From Natrinema altunense (GTDB lineage Archaea > Halobacteriota > Halobacteria > Halobacteriales > Natrialbaceae), in NCBI RefSeq assembly GCF_000731985.1, contig NZ_JNCS01000001.1, positions 620,001-684,000 of the forward strand: 64,000 nt of DNA. Direction: 5' to 3'. The notes beneath the pieces were generated by a model, which was not told where the DNA came from, did no database searches, and was given only the letters and a program-made list of their open reading frames with translations. This document shows positions 9,019-17,405 of the stretch, in pieces. A program made the position numbers and the translations under genes. Each line of letters begins with the position of its first letter. Position 1 is the stretch's first letter.

Positions 9019-9041
9019 ATTGCTCTGCTCTAGCAACACCC

Positions 9042-9767
9042 ATGGCCGCAACAGTTGGCCCAGAATCCATTTGGCTCTGGATCGGCACGATCGGGATGAC
9101 CCTCGGAACCCTGTACTTCATCGGTCGCGGTCGTGGCGTTCGTGACCGGAAGATGCAGGAGTTCTACATCATCACGATCTTCATCACAACCATCGCCGCT
9201 GCCATGTACTTCGCGATGGCGACCGGCTTCGGCGTCACCGAAGTCATGGTCGGCGACGAGGCGCTCACGATCTACTGGGCGCGCTACGCCGACTGGCTGT
9301 TCACGACGCCGCTGCTGTTGCTCGACCTCTCGCTGTTAGCCGGGGCGAACCGAAACACGATCGCGACGCTGATCGGCCTCGATGTCTTCATGATCGGTAC
9401 CGGCGCGATCGCAGCGCTCTCGTCCACCCCGGGTGCTCGGATCGCCTGGTGGGCGATCAGCACCGGTGCCCTGCTCACCCTACTGTACGTCCTCGTCGGG
9501 ACGCTCTCCGAGAACGCGCGCAGTCGGGCCCCCGAGGTCGCGTCGCTGTTCGGGAGACTCCGCAATCTGGTTATCGCGCTGTGGTTCCTCTACCCGGTGG
9601 TCTGGATCCTCGGCACGGAAGGGACGTTCGGCATCCTGCCGCTGTACTGGGAAACCGCGGCGTTCATGGTGCTCGACCTCTCGGCGAAGGTCGGATTCGG
9701 CGTGATCCTGCTCCAGAGTCGCTCCGTTCTGGAGCGGGTCGCGACGCCGACGGCTGCCCCGACCTGA
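9042..9767 (+). CDS. bop: Bacteriorhodopsin, light-driven proton pump
   Basis: 241 residues and seven TM helices with covalently bound retinal. Residues needed for outward proton pumping are all present: Asp84 and Asp95 in [16 protein letters not shown] (counterion and proton donor, D85/D96 in H. salinarum), Asp212 and the Schiff-base Lys216 in [10 protein letters not shown], and the release-group Glu193 and Glu204 in GTEG and WETAAF. Leu at the position equivalent to L93 predicts green-light absorption. This is therefore a pump, not a halorhodopsin or sensory rhodopsin. The start at 9042 is preferred over an in-frame ATG at 9015 because the core promoter overlaps 9015. Genes for lycopene cyclase and retinal-forming Brp/Blh follow downstream. 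Confidence 0.95.
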   Translation: MAATVGPESIWLWIGTIGMTLGTLYFIGRGRGVRDRKMQEFYIITIFITTIAAAMYFAMATGFGVTEVMVGDEALTIYWARYADWLFTTPLLLLDLSLLAGANRNTIATLIGLDVFMIGTGAIAALSSTPGARIAWWAISTGALLTLLYVLVGTLSENARSRAPEVASLFGRLRNLVIALWFLYPVVWILGTEGTFGILPLYWETAAFMVLDLSAKVGFGVILLQSRSVLERVATPTAAPT

Positions 9768-10320
9768 GGCCGTTGCATCGACTCCCGGCGTACGGCTCCG
9801 TGACGCTCGTCTCGCAACCGATCGCGATTCGCGTTCGTCGCCGGTTCGAACGCGGGCAGCCGACGGACCGCGCCAGTGATCGACGCGAGAGCGGAGATTC
9901 GGACTCCGTGCCGGTCACTGCCAGTTCGTATCCGACTCGAGACGGCCGCTCGTTTATGTGTCGCTCTGGTGAAGTGAGCCCGTTCATGCAGTCAGTCCAC
10001 GACCCCGGTTTCCGCGCCTGGAACGCCGTCCCGCAGAATGGCGCGACTGACCAAGACCGATTCGAGTCCGTCTTCGGCGGTGACAACACCTCTCTCGTGC
10101 TGTCGTTCGTCGTCACCATCGCACCGGCGACGGCGAGGCGGACTACGGTACCAGCACGCCCGGACCCGCCACGTTCGGCAACCGATCGAACCGATCCAGA
10201 TCGAGTAACCCGTTCGTCCCTACGCAGTATGGAGACGGCGCTATTCGGCTCCCGGCCGTACGACCGTCCACAGCGGTTCCGGTTTCCGCCAGCACACCGA
10301 CTGCGAACGTCGACCCGCCC
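9768..10320. other. 553-nt stretch between bop and crtY, no assured gene
   Basis: No RNA gene or repeat is visible here. One open frame from an ATG at 9986 to a TGA at 10322-10324 has a TTTATG element about 32-36 nt upstream and overlaps the crtY ATG by 4 nt (ATGA). Its first 50 codons have haloarchaeal-like third positions. Its second half is Arg/Pro-rich and looks out of frame. It is either a short unknown gene, a decayed gene with a frameshift near 10130, or chance. Confidence 0.4.
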
Positions 10321-11103
10321 ATGACCGTCCAGCTCACGTACTTCGGCATCCACCTCGCGTTCCTGCTGCCACCAATCCTGATTCTGGGACGGCTCGCGAT
10401 CCGACGCGACCGCGCCTGGTGGGGGGTTCGCCCCCTCTCGGGACTCGGCGTCATGATCGCCCTCGCCATCGTCTACACGACGCCGTTTACGAACCGTCTC
10501 ATCCCCGTCGGCGTCTGGTGGTACGGGGAGGGTGCCGTCCTCGCGACCGTCTGGCACACGCCGCTCGAGGAGTACCTTTTCTTCGCTCTCCAGCCGATAC
10601 TGACCGCGCTCTGGCTGTTTCAGGTGCGGCCGTCCGCCGATCGGTCGCTGGCGATTCCTCGCACACATCGACTGCTCGGCGTCGCCGGCGGGGTGGCGAT
10701 CGCCGTCGTCGGCTGGGTGCTCCTCGGCGACACCGCGACGTACTATCTGGGCTGGCTGTTCCTCTGGGCCGGGCCGGTCCTCGCTCTCCAGTGGGGGTTC
10801 GGGTCGACGTATCTGTGGGCCATCCGCCGGTCGCTGCTGGTCGCGGTCGCCGTCCCGACGCTGTACCTCTGGCTCGTCGATCGGATCGCGATCGAACTCG
10901 GCGTCTGGGTCATCTCAGATACGTACACCACTGGTCACGCGCTCCTCGGTCTCCCGATCGAAGAGGCGCTGTTCTTCCTCGTGACCAACCTCTTCGTCGT
11001 CCAGGGGATCACCATGTACGTCTGGGTCCTCGATCGAATCGGCGGCGTTTCGGCGTGGACGAGCGCATCTCCGCGGGTTCCGACGAGTTCCGATGACCGG
11101 TGA
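10321..11103 (+). CDS. crtY: Lycopene beta-cyclase, fused CrtYc/CrtYd membrane type
   Basis: 260 residues and about seven TM segments. It cyclises both ends of lycopene to beta-carotene in the membrane. The two half-domains each carry the family PxE(E) motif: TPLEEYLFF near 80-88 in the first and LPIEEALFFLVTN near 211-223 in the second, matching the single-chain archaeal form of the bacterial CrtYc-CrtYd heterodimer. The ATG at 10321 gives a correct hydrophobic N-terminus. The downstream brp gene starts 11 nt inside this gene (11093), so the two are translationally coupled and act in sequence from lycopene to beta-carotene to retinal. Confidence 0.92.
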   Translation: MTVQLTYFGIHLAFLLPPILILGRLAIRRDRAWWGVRPLSGLGVMIALAIVYTTPFTNRLIPVGVWWYGEGAVLATVWHTPLEEYLFFALQPILTALWLFQVRPSADRSLAIPRTHRLLGVAGGVAIAVVGWVLLGDTATYYLGWLFLWAGPVLALQWGFGSTYLWAIRRSLLVAVAVPTLYLWLVDRIAIELGVWVISDTYTTGHALLGLPIEEALFFLVTNLFVVQGITMYVWVLDRIGGVSAWTSASPRVPTSSDDR

Positions 11104-12154
11104 CACGATCGGTCGGCGCGCCGACGTACGAGCGAGCACCGAGAGTCGATCGCGGGCCGCTCGGCTGGCCCTCGGTTTCGGCTCGCTGCTCGCCGTCGCT
11201 GCCGCGGCGACGATCGCGTTCGGGTCGCCGCCGCTCGTCTCCCAGTACGTGCCGCTGGCGCTCAGCGTCGTCGTTCTCGGACTCCCCCACGGTGCGGTCG
11301 ACCACCTCGTGTTACCGCGGGTCCGAGGCGACCCGGTTACGCCGCGATCGCTCGCGTTCGTCGGCGTCCTCTACCTCCTCCTCGGCTCCGCCTACGCTCT
11401 CGTCTGGTTCCTCGCGCCCGTCGCGGCGTTCGTCCTGTTCATCCTCGTCACGCTCGTCCACTGGGGACAGGGCGACGTCTACGCCCTCCTCGCGTTCGTC
11501 GGCGCCGACCACCTCGAGACGCGGGCCAGCCGGCTCCTCGCTCTCCTCGTCAGGGGCGGCCTCCCGATGCTCGTCCCGCTGGTCGCCTTTCCCGGGCAGT
11601 ACGCGTTCGTCGCCGAGACGCTCGTCGGGGTGTTCGATCCCGGCGCGGCGACCGCGCTCGAGCCCCTCTTCGAGCCGACGGTTCGGGCGGCCGTGACGAT
11701 CGGGTTCGGGTCCCTGATCGCGCTCTCGCTCCTCCTCGGGAGCCGTCGAACGAGCCCCGGCGAGCGGTGGCCGTGGCTCGTCGATGCCGCCGAGACGCTG
11801 GGTCTGGTCGGCTACTTCGCCACCGTGCCGCCGATCCTCGCGATCGGTCTCTACTTCTGTTTCTGGCACTCGCTCCGGCACGTCCTTAGAACAATGCTCG
11901 TAGACCCCGTCGCTAGCGCGGCCCTCGAGCGCGGGGCGATTCGGACCGCCGTATACCGGTTCGCCCGTGACGCAGCGCCGTTGACCCTCGCCGCGCTGGC
12001 CGTCCTCGTCGGGATCTGGGTCTCCGTCCCACGAACACCCGCGACCGTCGCCGACATCATCGCGGTCTATCTGGTCGGGATCGCGGTGCTGACCCTCCCA
12101 CACGTCGTCGTGGTCACGCTGCTCGATCGGGAAGACGGGATCTGGTCGCCCTGA
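11093..12154 (+). CDS. brp: Brp/Blh-type beta-carotene 15,15'-oxygenase (retinal synthesis)
   Basis: 353 residues and a polytopic membrane protein. It splits beta-carotene into two retinals. The family's iron-binding histidines are visible: HGAVDH (His66, His71), HWGQGD (His123) and FWHSLRH (His259, His263). The start overlaps crtY by 11 nt, so cyclase and oxygenase are made together, just downstream of the opsin that uses the product. Brp and its paralogue Blh cannot be separated by eye; both make retinal. The predicted N-terminal TM begins after about 20 polar residues. Confidence 0.9.
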   Translation: MTGDTIGRRADVRASTESRSRAARLALGFGSLLAVAAAATIAFGSPPLVSQYVPLALSVVVLGLPHGAVDHLVLPRVRGDPVTPRSLAFVGVLYLLLGSAYALVWFLAPVAAFVLFILVTLVHWGQGDVYALLAFVGADHLETRASRLLALLVRGGLPMLVPLVAFPGQYAFVAETLVGVFDPGAATALEPLFEPTVRAAVTIGFGSLIALSLLLGSRRTSPGERWPWLVDAAETLGLVGYFATVPPILAIGLYFCFWHSLRHVLRTMLVDPVASAALERGAIRTAVYRFARDAAPLTLAALAVLVGIWVSVPRTPATVADIIAVYLVGIAVLTLPHVVVVTLLDREDGIWSP

Positions 12155-12245
12155 GTCGGGGTAGCGGCCGGTCGCGCACACCGCCTCTCGAAACATCTGC
12201 ACCGAAAAGCTGCTCGCTCACTCCGTTCGTTCGCCGATCGATCGC

Positions 12246-14120
12246 TTACGATGGAACGACCGTTACCGGGTCCTTCCGGTCGATCGCCCGCTCGAGTTCC
12301 TCGGCGATCGCGCTCCCGCGGGACACCTGAATCTCGCCGCCGCGGCTCACCGTCGCGGTGAAGAGGTACTCGCCGCCGGCTTGTACCTCGACGGTCTCGC
12401 CGTGGTTGCCGTCGACGGGGATGACGATGTGTCGCGAGGTGATTTCGGGCTGGACCATCTGGCCGGCCTGAGAACCGCCGCTGCCGCCGTTCGCACTCGC
12501 GCCGCCGGCACCGCCGCCTGCGCCGTAGTTGGGGTTCTCGTCGTGCGTTCGGACGTCGATGTCGATCCCCAGCCGGTTCTCGACGTCGGTGATGCGACCC
12601 CCACCTTTGCCGATGACGCTCGAGATGTCGTCCTCCTCGACGTAGACGACGGCCTTGTCCTGACTCCTGAGTTCGACGTCGACGTAGCCGTGGGCGATCG
12701 AACGGATCTCCCGTTCGATTTCCTGTTTGGCGATGCGGTCGACGCCGGACTCGGTGGCCGGACCGCCGTCCTCGTCTTTCAGCGGGACGGTGACGACCTG
12801 GCGGTTGAAGGTGTAGATCTCGTACTCGGGCTCGCCCGTCTGGAAGTTCGTGACCTGAATGACCGGGCGGGCGAGGTCCTCTTCCGTGAGCCCGGCGGGG
12901 ACCTTGACTTCCGTCTTGACGTCGTAGACGGTCTCGACTTCCCCGGCTTCGATGTAAACCACGGTGTCGACGACCTGGGGAATCATCCCGAGTTCGACCC
13001 GGCCGACCAGTCGCTGGAGCGAGTCGATCGGTCGCGTGGCGTGGACGACGCCGATCATGCCGACGCCGGCCAGGCGCATGTCCGCGAAGACCTCGAAATC
13101 GTCGGTCTTGCGGACCTCGTCGTAGATGGTGTAGTCCGGCCGGACCATCAACAGGGCGTCGGCCGTCTTGGCCATCTCGCCGCCCAGTTCCGTATACTGG
13201 GTGATGTCGGGGCCGACCTGCAGGTCCCGCGGTTTCTCCATGGTCTTGACCGAGTAGTCGTGATCCGAGATGTAGCGGGCGACCGCCTGCGCGAACGTCG
13301 ACTTCCCGGCCCCGGGCGCACCCGAGATCAGGACGCCGCGCTGGCGCTCGAGCAGCCGCTCTTTGAGTTCGTCGGCGTGTTCGTAGTCCTCGATGTCCGT
13401 CTGCGCGATCGGCCGGACGGCGGTGATCTCGATCCCGTCGGCAAAGGGTGGCCGACCGATCGCGATCCGGTAGTCCCGGAACTGGACGATCTTCATGCCC
13501 GGCTCGGAGAGTTCGATGAAGCCGTCGGGGGCCTCCTTCGCGCCGTCGACGACTTCGCGGGCGTACTCGTCCATGGTCGCCTCGTCGAGCGGCTCGTCGG
13601 CGATCGACTCGTAGGCCATCGCGCCGAGTTCGCCGCGTTTGGCCTTCGGGACGGCATCGGTCTTGAGATGGACGCTCATCGTCACCTCGTCGAAGAACTC
13701 CTCGACGGCCAGCGTCCCGACCTCCCGTACCTCGGGGGACACGCGCTCGACGGCGAGCCCTTTCGCCTGGGCGACCTCGGCCTGGACGATGTCGCTGGTG
13801 ACGAAGGTCGCATCCAACTCCTCCGCGAGATCGCGAATCAGCGCGTCGATCTCGCCCTCGGAGGCGTGTCCCCGCTCGATCGCGTTGGGCCGCTCCCCGA
13901 CGTAGCGGAGTTCGATGACCCCGTCGTCGGCCAGGTCGGCCAGCCGCTGGAGTTCCTCGAGGCCGTCCCAGCCGCTGTCGATCCCGTCGTTGGCCTGCGC
14001 CTCGAGTTCCGCGACGACCGCCTCGGGGACGCAGATCGTCGCTCCCTCGAACTGCCCGTCTTCGATTGTCGCCGAGACGCGGCCGTCGATGACCACGCTC
14101 GTATCCGGCACGACGTTCAT
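12246..14120 (-). CDS. PIN-domain ATPase with KH domain (PilT-like secretion-type ATPase fold)
   Basis: 624 residues from the ATG at 14118-14120. An N-terminal PIN nuclease domain begins MNVVPDTSVVIDG, with acidic residues Asp6 and Asp12 and further Asp in TFVTSDIVQ. A central VirB11/PilT-type ATPase domain follows with Walker A SGAPGAGKST near 266-275 and a downstream TIYDEVR segment. A KH RNA-binding domain near 485-535 carries the VIGKGGGRI loop, then a Gly/Ser-rich linker and a C-terminal beta-rich region. This PIN-ATPase-KH architecture is widely conserved in archaea (PINc/VapC family ATPase) and suggests an RNA-directed ATP-driven nuclease; the substrate is unknown. It is divergent from hemAT. 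Confidence 0.88.
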   Translation of the reverse strand: MNVVPDTSVVIDGRVSATIEDGQFEGATICVPEAVVAELEAQANDGIDSGWDGLEELQRLADLADDGVIELRYVGERPNAIERGHASEGEIDALIRDLAEELDATFVTSDIVQAEVAQAKGLAVERVSPEVREVGTLAVEEFFDEVTMSVHLKTDAVPKAKRGELGAMAYESIADEPLDEATMDEYAREVVDGAKEAPDGFIELSEPGMKIVQFRDYRIAIGRPPFADGIEITAVRPIAQTDIEDYEHADELKERLLERQRGVLISGAPGAGKSTFAQAVARYISDHDYSVKTMEKPRDLQVGPDITQYTELGGEMAKTADALLMVRPDYTIYDEVRKTDDFEVFADMRLAGVGMIGVVHATRPIDSLQRLVGRVELGMIPQVVDTVVYIEAGEVETVYDVKTEVKVPAGLTEEDLARPVIQVTNFQTGEPEYEIYTFNRQVVTVPLKDEDGGPATESGVDRIAKQEIEREIRSIAHGYVDVELRSQDKAVVYVEEDDISSVIGKGGGRITDVENRLGIDIDVRTHDENPNYGAGGGAGGASANGGSGGSQAGQMVQPEITSRHIVIPVDGNHGETVEVQAGGEYLFTATVSRGGEIQVSRGSAIAEELERAIDRKDPVTVVPS

Positions 14121-14142
14121 ACGTAAACTGATCGACGTACGC

Positions 14143-14150
14143 CTATAAGG
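14143..14150 (-). promoter_or_regulatory. TATA box of the PIN-ATPase gene
   Basis: Read on the minus strand this is CCTTATAG, centred about 26 nt before the ATG at 14120, which fits leaderless transcription. Confidence 0.6.
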
Positions 14151-14245
14151 GTGTCCACAGCACCGCCCCGTCCCGCGGACGTATTTTTCGGCACGTGACG
14201 TCGCGAATCCGTGTCGGATATTCCTATCCGACGGGAACAGTCGTG

Positions 14246-14255
14246 AAAACTTAAC
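14246..14255 (+). promoter_or_regulatory. TATA box of the HemAT gene
   Basis: AAAACTTAAC is centred about 29 nt before the ATG at 14280. It lies back-to-back with the TATA box of the PIN-ATPase gene in a 159-bp divergent region. Confidence 0.55.
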
Positions 14256-14279
14256 GGACCGACCGAACACGTTTCCCGC

Positions 14280-15923
14280 ATGCAACCCCAGGAGACGTTC
14301 GGGCGCGGCGGACTCAATGGCTTTCTCGATGTCGACGATCTCGTCGACCGGATCGAGCTAGACGAAGACGAAATCGCGTGGCGAAAGGAATTCATCGGGT
14401 TCGACGAGGCCGATGAGCAGCGCCTGGCCGCTCTCGAGCCGCTCTTGCAGGCCAACGCGGAGGCGATCGCGGACGACTTCTACGAGAACGTCTTGCACTA
14501 CGAGCAGACGCGGGCGATCGTCGACCGCTCCCCCAAAAACGTCGACGCGCTCAAGCAGACACAGCAGGCGTACCTCGTCTCGCTCGCGACCGGGGACTAC
14601 GATCGGGAGTTCTTCAAGAACCGGGCCCGAATCGGCAAACTCCACGAACTGCTGGATATGCCCCTGAAACAGTACGTGGGACAGTACGGCGTCTACTACG
14701 ACCTGATCATGGCCCGGCTCAACGAGCGGGTCCAGCAACAGGTCGTCGACGCCATCGAGGAGTGGGCCGCGGAGCGCGACACCGAGGACGACGGGGGTCT
14801 CGACCGGTTCGTCGGCGCGCTCGGCCTCGGCGGCAGCGCCGAACACGAGAGCGACGGTCTCGAGGAGTCGCTCGAGGAGACGGTCAGAGACGCCATCGAC
14901 GACGGGATGATGGACGTCCTCTCGCTGCTGCGGATCATCAACCTCGACATGCAGGTCGCGGTCGACACGTACGTCGACTCCTACGCACAGCGACTCGAGG
15001 ACTCGATCGAACGGCGCGAACGACTCGCGCGGGAGGTCGAAACCGACGTCGAAGCACCGATCGCCGAACTCCACGACTCGAGCGAGGTCGTCGCTCAGCG
15101 CGCCGAGGCGATCAGCGAGCAGACCGACTCGCAGGCGACCGGCATCACGCGGGCGGCGGGGGAACTCAACGAGATGAGCGCGGCCATCGAGGAGGTTGCA
15201 AGCGTCGCCGACGAGGTCAGCGAGGAGAGCGATCGAACCGAAACGCTCGCCGCGCAGGGCGTCGAGGCGGCCGACGACGCGCTGGACGAGCTCGCGGCGA
15301 TCGAAGACGCGACCGACCGCGTCGCCGACGCAGTCGACACGCTCGCGAACCGAACCGAGGAGATCGACGAGATCGTCGATCGACTCGACGAGTTGGCCGA
15401 ACGGACGACGGTGCTGGCGGCGAACGCGAAGATCGAGTCCTCGCGGGACGACGCGGACGGCAGCGAAACGATGGGGATCATCGCGAGCGAAGTCCGCTCG
15501 TTCGCCGAACAGACGAAGTCCGATCTCGAGGCGATCGAGGACGCCGTCGAAGCCGTCCGTCAGGACGCCGCGGCGACCGTCGAAACCACCGAGGAGACCG
15601 TTGCCCGCGTCGATACCGGGACCGACCGCGTTCGCGAGACGGTCGACTCGCTCGAGGAGATCCACGAGTCGGCACAGACGACGGCGGCCGGCATGGAAGA
15701 CGTCGCGGCCGCGACCGATCAGCAGGCACGGGGCGTCGAGGTGACGGCGGAGACGCTCGAAGATCTCTCGGAGTCGGCCGACACCGTCGCAAGCGCCGCG
15801 GAGTCGGTCGCGGCGGCGAGCCAACAGCAAACGGCCAGCCTGCGAGAGGTCCGCGAGTCGGTTGCGCGGCTGACGGAGGCCGACGCAGACGATGAGCCGC
15901 CGGTGTACGAACGGTACGATTGA
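14280..15923 (+). CDS. hemAT: HemAT-type globin-coupled aerotaxis transducer
   Basis: 547 residues and no TM segment, so it is a soluble transducer. An N-terminal sensor globin covers about 30-185; His122 in RIGKLHELLDMP is at the place of the proximal haem ligand in known HemAT proteins. The C-terminal half (about 245-530) is a long coiled coil of the methyl-accepting type. Its hairpin tip, near 375-420, reads TTVLAANAKIESSRDD rather than the classical ETNMLALNA. It should bind O2 through haem and signal to CheA/CheW to steer the archaellum. No che or arl genes are in the window. The last ten residues (PPVYERYD end) are a short free tail. Confidence 0.9.
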   Translation: MQPQETFGRGGLNGFLDVDDLVDRIELDEDEIAWRKEFIGFDEADEQRLAALEPLLQANAEAIADDFYENVLHYEQTRAIVDRSPKNVDALKQTQQAYLVSLATGDYDREFFKNRARIGKLHELLDMPLKQYVGQYGVYYDLIMARLNERVQQQVVDAIEEWAAERDTEDDGGLDRFVGALGLGGSAEHESDGLEESLEETVRDAIDDGMMDVLSLLRIINLDMQVAVDTYVDSYAQRLEDSIERRERLAREVETDVEAPIAELHDSSEVVAQRAEAISEQTDSQATGITRAAGELNEMSAAIEEVASVADEVSEESDRTETLAAQGVEAADDALDELAAIEDATDRVADAVDTLANRTEEIDEIVDRLDELAERTTVLAANAKIESSRDDADGSETMGIIASEVRSFAEQTKSDLEAIEDAVEAVRQDAAATVETTEETVARVDTGTDRVRETVDSLEEIHESAQTTAAGMEDVAAATDQQARGVEVTAETLEDLSESADTVASAAESVAAASQQQTASLREVRESVARLTEADADDEPPVYERYD

Positions 15924-16016
15924 GTTTCGAGCCCCGGTGGGGCGACCGCTCTCCCGGACACTGTCCCGATGTCGTGAGTCGGTGCACTGAACAGCGGAGC
16001 CGCCGAGACATCGGGT

Positions 16017-17120
16017 ATGACTCTCGTCGAGTTGACGCGCGATCTCGTGTCGATCCCGAGCCACGAAGACGGGGCCGCCGCCGGTGACTTCCTCGAGTCG
16101 TGGCTGCGCCGCGAGACCGACGCCGACGTGACTCGGGACGCCGTCGGTAACGTGATCGCCCGAAAAGGGACGGGACCCGAGACGCTCGCACTGGTCGGGC
16201 ATCACGATGTCGTCGAGCCGGCCGCGTCGCAGGTCGCGAACGCGGACGGGAACGTCGACGAAGCGAGCGAGTACGTCGTCGACGAGCGGGACGGCCGCCT
16301 GTACGGTCGCGGGGCGGCGGACATGAAAGGAGCGCTCGCGGCCGCGCTGCTTGCCTTCCGCGATGCCGACCCCGCCGGCGAACTCGTCGTCGCGAGCTTC
16401 GTCGGCGAGGAGGTCGGCGGCGTCGGCGCACGATACGCGATCGACGACGGGTTCGCCCCCGAGTACGCCGTCGTCGGCGAGGGGTCGACGAACTATTCCG
16501 GCCCGAACGTCACCGACGTGGCCGTCGCCCACAAGGGCCGTCGCGGGAGTACGATCACCGCTCGCGGTACCGCCGCACACGCCAGCGAAGCCGACGCCGG
16601 TGAGAACGCCATCTATCGCGCCACCGCGGCCGTCGACCGCGTTCGCGAACTCGAGGTCCCGTCGGTCGACGTGGCGGGCGAATCGATCGCAGGCCGGCTC
16701 ACCGTCACGGAGATCGAGGGCGGGTCGGCGATGAACGTCGTCCCCGCTCGCTGTGTGGTCACGGTCGACGAGCGGACGGTGCCGGGCGACCGCGCGGCCC
16801 TCGAGCAGGTCGCCGACCTCGACGGCGTCGAGTGGACGGTCGACCAGGACTTGCCGCCGATGCGCTGTGACGACGATGCGTTCGCCGAGACGGTTCTCGA
16901 GGTCGCTGACGGCGTGCAAGCGGCCGATCCCGAACTGGTGACGAAGCCCCACGCGACGGACGCGGGGTGGCTCTCGCGGGCCGGGACCGACTGCGTGATC
17001 TACGGGCCATCCGAGCCCGGCGAGGCCCACACCGACGACGAGAGCGTCTCGATCGCCGTTCTCGAGCGCTGTCGCGAGACCTATCGGCGGCTCGCCGAAC
17101 GGTGGCCGTTGACGCGGTGA
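16017..17120 (+). CDS. M20 family metallopeptidase (ArgE/DapE-type deacylase)
   Basis: 367 residues, cytoplasmic. Residues of the two-zinc site can be followed: GHHDVV (first His), GRGAADMKG (bridging Asp), GEEVGG (general-base Glu and metal Glu), VVGEGS (acidic ligand) and EPGEAHTDDE (final His). The dimerisation lid region (about 180-290) is present. It belongs to the group that includes acetylornithine deacetylase, succinyl-diaminopimelate desuccinylase and LysK. The arg, lys and dap genes are absent nearby, so the substrate is open. It is monocistronic. Confidence 0.87.
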   Translation: MTLVELTRDLVSIPSHEDGAAAGDFLESWLRRETDADVTRDAVGNVIARKGTGPETLALVGHHDVVEPAASQVANADGNVDEASEYVVDERDGRLYGRGAADMKGALAAALLAFRDADPAGELVVASFVGEEVGGVGARYAIDDGFAPEYAVVGEGSTNYSGPNVTDVAVAHKGRRGSTITARGTAAHASEADAGENAIYRATAAVDRVRELEVPSVDVAGESIAGRLTVTEIEGGSAMNVVPARCVVTVDERTVPGDRAALEQVADLDGVEWTVDQDLPPMRCDDDAFAETVLEVADGVQAADPELVTKPHATDAGWLSRAGTDCVIYGPSEPGEAHTDDESVSIAVLERCRETYRRLAERWPLTR

Positions 17121-17405
17121 ATACGTCGCAGCGGCGTGTCGAGCGGTCGGTGGGTACCGCCCGGGACACCGAAGGCATAACTCGAGCCCCGGCGTAGCCG
17201 GCGTCGCTGCTGAGACCACCGAGCAGCAGGCTCACGGCGAACACGACGGCTGACGCGGGAGATGGGAGGACCGTCCGTTTCGGCGAGACGGCCGCTCAGT
17301 GACGTTGTGACACGTCGTACTGACAGTTCCGATAGCCGACAGTCAATAGGCCTCGAAATGTCCGGTACCAAGACGTTGATAGCGCTTCCGAGTGAACGGA
17401 CCGCT

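Noticed and set aside
12381-14126. A 581-codon open frame on the plus strand
   Set aside because: It is antisense to the PIN-ATPase gene; Asp/Val/Arg-rich shadow of that gene.
14358-17219. A 953-codon open frame on the minus strand
   Set aside because: It is antisense to hemAT and the M20 peptidase, which have clear motifs. Low-complexity Arg/Asp/Val composition.
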